Positions 11,863 through 21,301 are shown, counted from the first letter of the stretch. The stretch: 33,534 nt of DNA from Acanthaster planci (GCF_001949145.1 NW_019091362.1:85794-119327), one strand, 5' to 3'. Notes: generated by a model not told the origin, from the sequence alone. Made by a program: numbers and translations.

Positions 11863-12980
11863 TGATGCTTCTACCGGTATGTGCGAAGTATGTACATGTA
11901 TCTACACTGTACATGTTCCAGTAGCTATTCTTTCAAACCTTCACTAGCTAGCCTGACTTTTTCACCAAACTCTCACATTTTACACTGCATACCCCCAGTA
12001 CATGTATGAACCTTGACATGAATCTTGACATTTTCATGTATTTTTTACTTAAATATTTATTTTCTTACAGTGCACGTATGTTTAAGGTTTAGTAAAAGGA
12101 CTGAATTGTTTATTTCTGCCACCTTTCTCTTCCTCCCTTGTTTGTTAAATACATGTATGTACTTTAAATGCAAGTTTAAACTCCTTGGAATGGATGACAA
12201 CTCCTTTTTTAGGCCAAGTTACCAGATAATGTTGCTGCAATCTTGGTAAAATACAACAATTTTGAAGACTACATTGTAAAAGAATTGCCACCTCTGCCAT
12301 TTTTTTTAAAACTTTGATGAGGAAATTATTTTATTTTTCACTTAGCATAATTGGATGGCACATTACAACAAATACATGTACATTAATTGCTATATATTAT
12401 TGTTTATTGATCTTAATTGATGATCTTAATTCATTGATGGAATATTGATAAGTGTATTGCCTTTATTGGAACCTCTGAAACAGCTCATTTTAAATTTTTT
12501 GGCCATTTCTCCAGGGGATTATAACATTATCTTACATGTGCATGCACACTGGAACCTTGTTAATCAAAGAAAGACATAATGGCATCATTTTCTAATATTT
12601 ACAGTACATTGTCAAAATTCCCATCTAGGTATTTTGACAATGCTACTGGTACATGCAGTTAAACTTCTTGTTACAGCATGTTGTGTACATACGTGCATGA
12701 TCATTAATGCACATCATTATAAACGTCATTTATGATCAACTCTTGGCAGAAGAACCAACTGTAGTGCTACCGGTGCTTGATGAGCACAGTGATATGCCTA
12801 TATTTACCGGTATGTCAAATGCAAAGTGATATGACAGCAGTTTCATATTTTTGTACTTGTACCTTCCTTCCATATGCAAGTAACTGCAATATTATCAACT
12901 AGATTAATATGTGAAAATTCTCAAGTAACACCATCAGCAGACTTTACACTGTCAGCATGAGAACAATAGACAGTAGTGTG
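11863..12980. other. Non-coding DNA downstream of the lectin gene
   Basis: AT-rich with no recognisable coding segment. It includes the hairpin at 12603-12647 and several TACATGTA and TACCGGTA words (11876, 12771, 12807). This side lies 3' of the minus-strand lectin gene. Confidence 0.4.
12603..12647. repeat. Short perfect-stem hairpin
   Basis: CATTGTCAAAAT at 12607-12618 pairs perfectly with ATTTTGACAATG at 12631-12642. AGTA and TACT flanks extend the stem after a one-base bulge. The loop is about 12 bases. No T-tract, precursor context or conservation evidence is available, so I do not call an RNA. Confidence 0.6.
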
Positions 12981-12986
12981 TTTAAT
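12981..12986 (-). terminator. Possible polyadenylation signal of the lectin gene
   Basis: On the minus strand this reads ATTAAA, a common variant of AATAAA, about 90 bp past the stop codon of the lectin gene. No canonical AATAAA is seen between them. The motif is short and could be chance. Confidence 0.3.
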
Positions 12987-13075
12987 CGCAGCAAACTTGC
13001 ACTCATCGTTAATGCATCAAAATGTTGCAACTGATGCACCTGTTCAACTGATAGCAGGAGATCTTGACTTAGAGA

Positions 13076-13873
13076 CTAATCTTTCTCATAAACCACACAG
13101 TTTTCCTTCTCACCAATAAAACCCTGTTTCTTAGCCTGAGTGACCGTCAGATTGTTGAGTTGGCATATCTTACCTGATATCATATTAAAGGAAAGGCAGT
13201 TAGAATCCATGATACAGGCCAAGCAGCAACGTACAGGACTCTTTGGTGTGGTCTGGTAGGTGTGGTCAATCAGACAGGTGTTGTTATTGTGGACTGTTTC
13301 ATCCGTAAAGACAGAAGAACATTCTGCATGGAAAGGTTTGAAGCAAGATGCCTGATTGTCAATGTTACGCTCACACATTGTGTGTCTTAGTGCTGAGCAG
13401 CCTGTTGGCCTCCACCTGTCGGAGGCGTCGTTACGCACTAACATCACACACCCAGGTAGTGGTCTCCCTTTTTCTGCAGGTTTTAGATAAACATTACGAT
13501 AAGGGCTTGGGTCATGTGGATCATCCCCATGACATTTGTATATGTTTAGTATGTTGTCTGATGAGTTAACAAGTTCACTTTTATGCTCGCAGCCCAGCCA
13601 CAAATTGACTTCAGGTGTCTCAGCATTAAACAACGCTGCGATGAAAGTGTTTTCTTCTTCAGAGTTTGGTGTTGCTAAATAACTTCCTAAACATTGGCAC
13701 TTCCTGCGAGCCTCAAAATAATTGAGTGTTGGGTCTTTGAAAAACTTGTAACAAGCTTGATCAGATCCAACCCAACCTGCAGGACATGTGGATGAGAGAC
13801 CAGCAGCCAAATATGAGAGCAGCATTGAAACAGCAGTGCCCACAAAGAACACGATTAGCCAAGTCTTGGACAT
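13076..13873 (-). CDS. Secreted or anchored C-type lectin-like / PAN-domain protein, single coding exon
   Basis: The frame gives 265 residues. The ATG at 13873 is the first after in-frame TGA codons upstream, so the start is well set. Residues 4-28 (Lys-Thr-Trp-Leu-Ile-Val-Phe-Phe and on) form a signal peptide or signal anchor. A C-type lectin-like domain covers about 30-168: CPAGW at the start, CYKFF, an ARRKCQCLGSYLATP stretch, the WLG core motif near 92-94, and closing cysteines 142, 159 and 167. The EPN/QPD and WND motifs of sugar-binding members are absent; RWRPTGC stands where WND would be. Calcium-dependent sugar binding is therefore doubtful. A PAN/apple-like module follows at about 177-261, with CCLAC, CLSFN, ICQLNN and a final NCVVYEK. 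Possible N-glycosylation sites are NSS, NNT and NLT. The role is probably extracellular recognition or adhesion; the ligand is unknown. The whole two-domain protein lies in one exon. GTAAGA inside the PAN part (minus strand, near 13167-13172) is a donor-like site that could give a truncated product. Confidence 0.88.
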   Translation of the reverse strand: MSKTWLIVFFVGTAVSMLLSYLAAGLSSTCPAGWVGSDQACYKFFKDPTLNYFEARRKCQCLGSYLATPNSEEENTFIAALFNAETPEVNLWLGCEHKSELVNSSDNILNIYKCHGDDPHDPSPYRNVYLKPAEKGRPLPGCVMLVRNDASDRWRPTGCSALRHTMCERNIDNQASCFKPFHAECSSVFTDETVHNNNTCLIDHTYQTTPKSPVRCCLACIMDSNCLSFNMISGKICQLNNLTVTQAKKQGFIGEKENCVVYEKD

Positions 13874-14454
13874 GATGTTCAATCTGATGTCGATAGTGAT
13901 GGCTTGTCGTCTTCAAATTCAAGAAAAGAGTCTTGATAATGGCAGGACACTTTGAAACATTCTGGAAAGTCTGTCTGTCTTAGTCCACTCTGAGAGCTGA
14001 CAGAATGAATTGAGTAGAAGAGTCCTGCAAAGCTTGGAATGATGATGCCCACTGAGTCTCCCTCTTTGATGAGTCCAAAGCAAAGAGCTTTAGTGATGGA
14101 GAGACTTCAAATATGTCCTTGTAAATGTCCTGTCTTTAAAAAAGCAAAAAGTGATTTCAACTGAGGAGCAGCCACTCACAGTAAATTCACAAATTGCCTT
14201 GCTGTCCTGAAGCAGAGGGAGTAAATGTTGGTCTAGTTTGTGTAACACTTTCAAAGGAAATGTCCTTTGAAAAAAGATTTGCCTTCCAGACTCTTAACTG
14301 AAGAATCGGAATAAAAGAACTGAGAACTGAAGAATCCAACAGTAGTTTACACCTGTTTATCTCTCATCAGTTGAATGGTGTGTGTGATCACATATCCCAG
14401 GACAAAATCCCCTGCTTGACTTGTGGTAATCATCCAACTGATGCAGGCGTGTGT
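13874..14454 (-). promoter_or_regulatory. 5' leader of the lectin gene, possibly with an intron
   Basis: The ~560 bp between the TATA box and the ATG has no coding frame into the gene. A pyrimidine-rich acceptor (minus strand TTTTTTAAAGACAG, AG at 14131-14130) and an upstream donor-like AACAG|GTGTAAAC (GT at 14352-14351) would remove an intron of about 223 bp. They would leave a short first exon starting near 14439. This model is inferred from motif quality alone; an unspliced leader is the alternative. Confidence 0.28.
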
Positions 14455-14463
14455 CTTTTTATA
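14439..14463 (-). promoter_or_regulatory. TATA box and initiator-like site for the lectin gene
   Basis: The minus strand reads TATAAAAAG from 14463 to 14455. A TCAGTT initiator-like word has its A at 14439, 24 bp downstream of the first T. That is slightly closer than the usual ~30 bp. Position and direction suit the lectin gene, whose ATG lies 566 bp further on. Confidence 0.4.
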
Positions 14464-14464
14464 G

Positions 14465-16002
14465 TAGACAGAAGCAATTGCTCTCTGTAGAAAGGCACAA
14501 GTTGTAATGAGAAAGTCCAGTAGTCCACTGGTAACGTTTACTGGTACGTGGTTTTTCTCCTGGCTTTCTCACTTTACTATGCGGTGAGTTGTAACCAACA
14601 GTTTGAATCATAGCACAGCTCGTCCAAAACCTCTTTTTTGACCAGTATTTTATATGTGTACATGTGTAAACAGGCACCGAAGATTCCACAATCTATTGAT
14701 ACAATCTCAGAGTGGTGCATTTATAGGCTGTTTACACTTTAGGTATCTGAGATGGTCATCAACTTTGAATTAAAGAGGAGCAGTAATGATGCCTTGTTTG
14801 ATATGCAAGGTATTGATTGCTTCTTGTTGATCATAGATTTCATTCAGGGAGGACAGGAATCAGTTCAATGAGTTATCAAGAGTTGGAAAAGAGGCAGTTA
14901 AATAAAGGATAGGAAGAAGGGATTTAAGAACTAGGACAATCACTTTGTTTACCTAAAAACACCGACAGCCTGCTTTTTCTTAATTAATTTCTCAATAAAT
15001 TTGTTCCATTTTGATTAAACAAAATGCAAAGTCACTGTAAAAACAAAGTTTGCAGAGAGGTTTTGCTTTTCACTTTGTTAGTCACAGGGATTTTGGTTTA
15101 ATGAAGGAAATCTACTTTACAGGCGAGAAAGAAACTTCAGGATTGAAGATTGTAATTTCAGATCAATAATGGACAGAGTGACATGGGAATTACAGATATT
15201 TCTCGATATAAGAATTTGACCTTAGTGTAATTACTGAGCCACGGATGTGACTGTTTTTGTGTCAAAAGACCAGAATGGTTAGTGAAATACCATTTTGATT
15301 AAACTGGTGAAGATTTTCTTTGTTGATCAAAAGTTGGCTATCAAGGAATAGAAAACGTGGTCCAGGAAATGACCTTAACCCTGAAAGAGCCAGAGGGAGT
15401 TGGAATCTACGGCTTCGACTTTACCCCTTATTGTATCGGATGTTCAAATTCAATAAAAAGGAATGAGCACAACTCAACAAACAGAGTAAAAGAAACGCAG
15501 AGACCTAGTCTGCTAGGTGGAACTAAACGCAACAAAATTCAATCATTTACATTTCGTCTTTTATACACTTGGACTGGCCGCCAACGCGGACCGATATATG
15601 CAAAATAGTGCCAAATTAACATAACAGTGGATATCACACCCCTGTAACGTAGTAATGCAATTTTTTCATGCATTGAGACTTCATTAGGTTTTTTGTAGCT
15701 TCTTGCATTTTTGAAACCTTTTTGTGAAAAATTTATATCATCCTTACACAGCACCCATAATTCCGAGACAGGTCTGCTAACACTGTACTTTTTTTACTGG
15801 CATGCTCAATGCACACTGGCTGGGATGCACATGTTTTTGAACTTCAAATGAGCTGAGCAACAGAAACACTTGTCAGATTAAGTTGAAATTTTATATTTGT
15901 ACTTGCCAAGTTTGAAAAACCATGGTGCAGCCAAGTTCCAGCGGAATCTCCTCAACCCTGCTCTTTAAAGATAAAGCATTGTAAAGAGAAATTGACATTG
16001 TA
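14465..16002. other. Non-coding DNA upstream of the lectin gene
   Basis: No supported gene. Near 15440-15660 the sequence has more CpG than its surroundings. The minus strand from 15645 starts CAGGGGTGTGATATCC, which looks like a hAT-type terminus, but I found no partner end or matching 8-bp duplication. Two short antisense open frames around 15360-15750 have no recognised domain. Confidence 0.35.
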
Positions 16003-16105
16003 ATAAAAATGGATCAAGTACTGTACATGTACAGTATTTATGCTATCTCGGTATAAAAATGGATCAAGTACTGTACATGTACAGTATTTATGCTATCTCG
16101 GTATA
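16003..16105. repeat. Perfect 50-bp tandem duplication with internal palindrome
   Basis: Bases 16003-16055 are repeated exactly at 16053-16105, a period of 50 with no mismatch. Each unit carries the perfect 18-bp palindrome TACTGTACATGTACAGTA (16018-16035 and 16068-16085). Complete identity implies either a very recent duplication or an assembly duplication. Confidence 0.95.
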
Positions 16106-16143
16106 TGTACATGTACCTATGTACATGTACCTATGTACATGTA
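16105..16143. repeat. 14-bp tandem array (ATGTACATGTACCT)
   Basis: Two full units and most of a third follow the 50-bp duplication directly with no gap. The unit is itself built from the TACATG word. The open frame through this array is low-complexity and not coding. Confidence 0.93.
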
Positions 16144-16360
16144 TACATTTAACGATAAGTGCCTGGATCACGGATTAGAATGGGTACCGATACATGAAAG
16201 TTGGTTGTGTTGGAGGGTACTAGTATGAATCCAATTCGATGATGTTTCATGGTTTATGTTTACTTCACTACCAATTTCTTTACTGAGTAACCTTAGGCTT
16301 TGTGTAAGCTTGGGAACAGCTGAATGTTCTTGTTAACATATCAGTAAAAGTTGCACTTAC

Positions 16361-16735
16361 CATTTTGGAGGCTGTCTTGTAGACACAGTTCTGCCTGACA
16401 ATCACGGCTTTACAAGCGTCAACTTGTTTCACAGTGACATTGTTGAATTGACACGTTCTCATATACATATACATGTAGATTGAATAACTGACATTAAGGA
16501 TCCATGTAGCAAGCCATTTGGCATTGTCTACAGCTTGTGAGGGTGAGTTTCTTGTGGGAATATTTTCCTTGAAGGTGTAGCGAAGAAGACAGTACGGTAG
16601 GGTTGGGTGTGATTTAAAAGCAGATTGTGAAAGTTCATCACAGCAGAGCATTGTGAATGTAGGGGTTTCTGCGCATACTTCCACCATACAATGATGCGTT
16701 TGAGTGTGGAGCAAAAACGCTTTATCACAGTGCCA
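16361..16735 (-). pseudogene. Broken PAN-like domain exon, relative of the lectin gene's second domain
   Basis: On the minus strand one frame gives CLLRYTF, then TCQFNNVTV and QNCVYKTASKM, which line up in order and spacing with TCLIDHTY, ICQLNNLTV and ENCVVYEK of the lectin protein. In between that frame has lost the cysteines. They appear in another frame as SCRQCQMACYMDP, a stop codon (TAA), then CQLFN, matching RCCLACIMDSNCLSFN. So the exon carries one frame shift near 16520, an in-frame stop near 16490, and a second shift within an ATGTAT repeat near 16450-16465 that restores the first frame. It ends AAAATG|GTAAGT, a consensus splice donor (GT at 16360-16359). The frame opens at 16735 and an acceptor-like GCGCAG lies at about 16673-16678. 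Unlike the lectin gene it was part of a spliced gene. No lectin domain was found next to it. Confidence 0.66.
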
Positions 16736-16773
16736 TCAAAAAGTGCCGTGGATAGATGAGTAAATCACCTATT

Positions 16774-16832
16774 TTAACCCTAACCCTCCTCAATCCTTCA
16801 CCTGTTGGAGGACTGAGGAGTGTTAGGGTTAA
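16774..16832. repeat. 23-bp-arm hairpin with telomere-like TTAGGG words
   Basis: The left arm at 16774-16796 starts TTAACCCTAACCCTCCT. The right arm at 16810-16832 ends GTTAGGGTTAA. They pair over 23 bases with two mismatches across a 13-base loop. The left arm includes AACCCTAACCCT, two units of the animal telomere repeat, though that is too short to call a telomeric tract. Confidence 0.85.
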
Positions 16833-18760
16833 CAGCATTCTCATTCCAGTTGATATCCTCTGGCTTTTGTTTCTTGGTGCACACAACTTCATCAATCTCT
16901 CCGTACGAGCAAAGCCTGGTCACTTGTCCGAGGGTAGAAGGAAATCTTCTCTGTTCCTCAGATGAAGTCTTTCTCTTGTAATATTTGTTAGGAATGGAAT
17001 GGCCAACTGCACATTGAATTGCCATTTTACTAATGTCCTCTTACTCCTGTGACTATATTGTAGCATGAGATTCCTGTATTATCTCTCGTAAATCCTTATG
17101 GTCAAGGAAGTAAAATGGCATCACTGAGAAGAATTTGTACCACAGAGGGCAAGAAACACTCTTGCCCCCATGTAGATGTTATGGTGTTCCTTTGGTGAAT
17201 TAATTGATGCAGCTTCTCTCTGGGAAATTTATCCAGATGGGTACGTGGACCGGTACCTACCGGTACTGTCATGGTGTGCGTTATCCAGTGTTGTGCTTGG
17301 GACAAAATGCACCAATTAGTTGTGCAGAATTCATTGGATTGTATCGTCAGACTTCAGTTGCACTGATGATGCAAGGAGCCATGTTGCCTAGGCAACCATT
17401 ACATGTGAAAGTGGTAATCACTGGTCTAAAAGTTGGTAGGATGTTTGTGCAATGTGTCAGAGTTCTGATTACTCTGTGAAGACCTATGCATTTCTCTGTT
17501 TAAAGTTAAGTATTTCTGAATAATTTTTTTAACTTTTGAAATAAATAAGAATGATAATTTATTCATTTACCGGTATATTGTTTGTGTACCTGTACATGTA
17601 TGGTAATGCTGCACAGACCCAAATGTGCATATTTTGATTTTACACTCGTGGCCTGCTTGATCAATATTTTGACCTTTAATTTTGGGCATTAGGAAAGCGT
17701 GTACATGTATGGAAATTTCTTTCTAGACTTGTGATGTCAAATGTACATTGTACATGTACATCTGGACAGAATATCTAGCGGCCTGTTTTTGTGAGAGACC
17801 TCAATCCTCATGCATACATGTACTTACCCACAAGATTATCAGTAAAATCCAAAAATTTGCATTGTCTTTAATCCATCCAATTTAGCTTGTCACATTTTAC
17901 TCAAATGTAAGAATTTCCTCTCAAATTAGGAACAAAACAGTGAGGTGGTTGTTCAGCAGTTCCTGTAATGGCTGCCGTATATATACCTCAGAGGATTTGA
18001 GCAAGTAGACAGTGAGTCTACTCCAGTGTGCCAAGCATCGCTGCTTTCTGTTATCTGGGGACGTCAGCCCAATATGTGAATGCTAAACAGACATAACACT
18101 TCTTCATTTATGGATCGACAGAGTTGGGCCAGGAGATTCGTTCTTTCAAGTCTTGTTAAACCTGACCTGATGGAAATGTGAGTGGAGCAATAAGGGAATT
18201 TCAGGGAACACTCTGAATATTTTGTGAGGTGGTTCCAAGTGCCCGTAGGGAAAATCTTCACTTTTTTGTCATTGAGCATAGATGGATTGACTAAGATCTG
18301 AACAGTGAATACTGGATTTAAGGGAAGATAATGACTATGGCAGTTTTGGGATGAAGTCACTTGTAATTTTTCTTGAGTATCTTCAAATTTTGAACCAAAT
18401 GAACCAATCAAACTGAGCTCAAGAATGTACAGTGCAAACATACCCTAAAATTATTTGCCTGTAACCCTTATTAGAAACAGGATTTTCAAGGTTGCGGTGC
18501 AGTGCCAAGACAAATATTCCGGCAGAATTACTTGTGAGCAGATTCCAATGTAGGCAGTTTTTTTTTAGAAACCAGTGTTTAATTGCACAATGCAGCCACA
18601 TCTAAGCAAATTCAATACTTGTGTGAATATGCGCATATTGTATCTTAACTTCAAAACTTTGGATAAAGGGAGACACAGTTGGGTCCTGCAACCTTTTAAA
18701 ATACTTGTGCAAAGAAATCGATCAGCATGGAAACTGAAACACTGACTTACCGGTACACGT
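16833..18760. other. Non-coding DNA with unassigned open frames
   Basis: Several frames of 60-125 codons are open on both strands. The longest is on the minus strand, 18064-18441, with a few cysteines but no motif I recognise. Upstream of the PAN pseudo-exon one would expect a lectin exon if the gene matched its relative, but I see no CPxGW, WLG or equivalent. TACCGGTACCTACCGGTACT at 17249-17268 doubles the TACCGGTA word. TACATG words occur near 17590, 17700 and 17745-17760. Confidence 0.35.
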
Positions 18761-19238
18761 TTAGTCTTCCCCCAAGACTGGTTTGACTGTTGGCCAGTGC
18801 ACCGTGCAGGTGACACATACTGGTGGGCACAGCTGAATAGTAGTGTCAGTAGAGGGTGCTATATTCACAAGAGACAACTTGCCAGAGAACCAGTCTTGTA
18901 AAATCTCGCAGGCTTACCAGAAAAATTCTGAGCATACCTCATGCACTCAAGTTACCATGAATGATTGCACGTTTGCACTGCTGAAAACCACGCGCCATGC
19001 AGACTACAGTTTTTGGCAGTGTGCACACATAATCATTCATTTTAACTTTAGCGCATGAGGTGTGCTCAACATTTTCTGAGTAAACCTGCCAGATGGTTTT
19101 CTGGCAATTCATCTCTGGCAATTCATCTCATCATCAAATAGCACCTTCTATTGGTACTTCTATTCGGCTGTGCTGGCCAGCACACGTCTCCTTCATGGTG
19201 CACCGGCCAAACAGTGAACCAGTCTTAGGGCAAGACTA
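18761..19238. mobile_element. Foldback (long inverted repeat) element, ~478 bp
   Basis: The two halves are diverged reverse complements around a centre near 18999. The outer ends are TTAGTCTTCCCCCAAGACT (18761) against the reverse complement of AGTCTTAGGGCAAGACTA (19221-19238). Inner landmarks pair in order: GCCAGTGCACC with GGTGCACCGGC, GGTGCTAT with ATAGCACC, CTCATGCAC with GCGCATGAG, and AATGATT (18960) with AATCATT (19031). Arms are about 220 bp with only ~20 bp unpaired in the middle. Two antisense frames inside give similar peptides (EHTSC, MND, KT in each), which is a by-product of the symmetry and not coding. A small direct repeat (TCTGGCAATTCA twice, 19099-19127) lies in the right arm only. 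No transposase, so it is a non-autonomous foldback or MITE-like element. Confidence 0.83.
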
Positions 19239-19244
19239 CTACAT

Positions 19245-19400
19245 GTTCAACTAACTGACCCGACTGTCTTCTGCAGTACCCGCTGCTCATTGACTCAAAC
19301 TAGTCAGACTACCCTGAGTGGTAATCGCAGAGGGTCATGGGTTGGAGACCCTGCCAAATAAGCTTGCAAATTTTATCACAACCCAGTAGACCACACTGAG
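19245..19400 (+). mobile_element. SINE-like element (copy 2)
   Basis: GGGTCATGGGTTGGAGACCC at 19332-19351 contains GGTTGGAGACC, close to the Pol III B box GGTTCGANNCC. The following CTGCCAAATAAGCTTG matches in diverged form the end of copy 1 (CACCTGGGTAAGCTTG). The shared ACTGACCCG near 19254 matches GCTGACCCG near 514. CCTGAGTGGTAATCGCA looks A-box-like but lies too close to the B box for a normal tRNA layout, so the A region is rearranged or decayed. It starts a few bases after the foldback element. Confidence 0.38.
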
Positions 19401-21138
19401 TATATTCCGGTTATAATGTTACCAATATGAACAGCAAATTCCCAAATATAAAATCAACCTGACTATCATGTGTCAGGGCACATATATGGTCTGACAAATA
19501 ATAAATTCCCTTCTTGGCACACTTGGCAATCTCCTTGCAACTAAGAGGACCCTTGGTACTTCATTGTCCCCGGACTTCCTTGATAGGAAAGACCAAATTG
19601 GCAAATAGGGGTTAGGAGATGGTTGTCATGGGGGATGACCAGTATATATGTATCCCAGATCCCATCTTGATGCTGTTCCCCTCAGCCTCCTTGGAAAGCA
19701 CTGGAGGACCATGGAAAATGAAATTTCAAAGATGAGGAAGATATTAAAGACAGGTTACCGTATCTGGCCAACTGCCATATACCAAGAGGGGGGTACCGGT
19801 ACCAGTTACCTCTTGATAGTAGGATACCAAGAGAGTAGGTAAGGATGGATTGCTTTGGTGACTGCATCATGTTGAAGACAAACTCTCAGATTGTGACGGT
19901 GTTGGTTGCTTGGTTTTGTTCTGGCCTCTTTGGGAAAATCTAGCCTTTATCAGACCTGCAATGTCATGCAGTAAGGCACAATGTCCACATGTAAAACTGC
20001 TGTCACTTTGTACCATGAAATACCGGTAATGCTGGGAAAGGGAGATGTGTTGTTCAGAGTATGTTATGACCAGTGACAGATCTAAGTTCACTACAATTCA
20101 AGAAAAAATGTTGCCAGACGGAGGGAGGTGGGAGGAAGGCTGGTGGAGAACCACTTTGGGAGAGGTGCAGACCACTCATAAGCAGTGAACTGATAAACCA
20201 TTAACTGTGTAAAGGGGTCAATTTCAAGATATTTTTCAAGCAATTTGGTTAGTGCTGTAAGTGCCAAGGTTCGGTTTGGCTGCAGCACTAAATTTGGTGA
20301 TATTTTTTGTATTGTCCCGTGTAGGCATGCCACGGACAATTGCGTGCTTTTTGTATCGACTCCGTATCAGTCGTATTCAACAACTGTCATGTGCTCTCCC
20401 ATAATGCACCTGTGGGTTTTCAATTAGACAGTGTACCCTAAATGGTGTGCTGGATACTTCATCTTTCGTCTTTTTTCATTTATATGTAGTTCACTTTTTT
20501 CTTTTTCTTTTTTACCATTGCCAAGCATACATGTACATCTATGTGAAGATGCAATTGTGTACTTTTATAAAACAAACTTGAATGTGAGGAAATTGTTTTT
20601 CCAAAGATGTGATCTTTTAATGCTCTGTACTTGACTATTCTACCGGTCTATTCCTTACATCACTGACCAGTGTACGACAAGTAATCCCAGCCCCCCCAAA
20701 AAAAATTTCCCATCTCTTTCATCCCTCATTCCCATAATTTCCTCCTTCCCTCATCCCCAACTCCATCCAATGATGCAGTCACAAAGCAGAAGGCATAAGA
20801 TAAGAACCCACAGCCTGCTAAGTGGAGCAGCCAGTGGCAGTCTTGTCCAATCCCAGTACAGATCTGATTGATCAGGAAATTTGCCCCGTACAAATCCTCC
20901 TGCTGCATGCGTGCATACATCGGCACGGCACCCTTACACACTGGCTGTGTCAATAGGAAACAGCAGGCTTCTCTGTTTAATAGTGATCGTGAGAACCAGT
21001 CCCTCGACTATAGGCCAAGCTGGTTACACACTGGACGTTGGTTGGATTGGTGGGCTGGCACTGAACACGTTCACTGTACACAAAGAGAAATCATCTGTTG
21101 GAATCATACAGCCTTGGTAGGTCGTCGATTAATGGGCA

Positions 21139-21184
21139 TTTCTGAGTGATGCGCTGGTCTGTTTCTGAGTGATGAGCTGGTCTG
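21139..21184. repeat. 23-bp tandem duplication
   Basis: TTTCTGAGTGATGCGCTGGT continues TCTG and is followed at once by a second copy with a single C-to-A difference. It is a simple local duplication with no associated gene. Confidence 0.9.
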
Positions 21185-21282
21185 GATGGTTGCACAATGT
21201 AGCTATGATTCAGATACAGGATTATTGAACAGCCTCCAACGAATTCAAATGCACAGTGCCTAGTCACAAACACTCAGTGAAA

Positions 21283-21301
21283 ATGGCCTTGGAAAAATTA
21301 G
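21283..21301 (+). CDS. Candidate short first coding exon (weak)
   Basis: AAAATGGCCTTGGAAAAATT has a good translation-start context (purine at -3, G at +4). It encodes Met-Ala-Leu-Glu-Lys-Leu and one further base before G|GTAAGTAG, a near-perfect donor. The combination of strong start and strong donor within 19 bp is suggestive of a first coding exon of a plus-strand gene. Such short matches also occur by chance, and no downstream exon was identified. Confidence 0.15.

Noticed and set aside
13348-13569. Plus-strand open frame inside the lectin gene
   Set aside because: Antisense shadow of a well-supported coding exon with no domain of its own.
13874-13882. Extending the lectin protein three residues upstream to a Met-Asn-Ile start
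   Set aside because: The first codon of that extension is TTG, not ATG. The first in-frame ATG is at 13873, downstream of in-frame stops.
15600-15655. Second hAT-like terminus (minus strand CAGGGGTGTGATATCC)
   Set aside because: No opposite terminus and no matching 8-bp duplication within several kilobases.
16280-16714. 144-codon minus-strand protein taken as an intact gene
   Set aside because: Its first codon is TTG. The cysteine core of the domain lies in a different frame with a stop, and the frame runs through a splice donor at 16360.
18064-18441. 125-codon minus-strand frame as a gene or a second lectin relative
   Set aside because: No WLG, CPxGW or PAN cysteine pattern, no credible splice sites, and no recognised family.
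18843-19121. Two similar peptides from opposite strands, suggesting a duplicated gene pair
   Set aside because: The similarity comes from the inverted-repeat symmetry of the foldback element.
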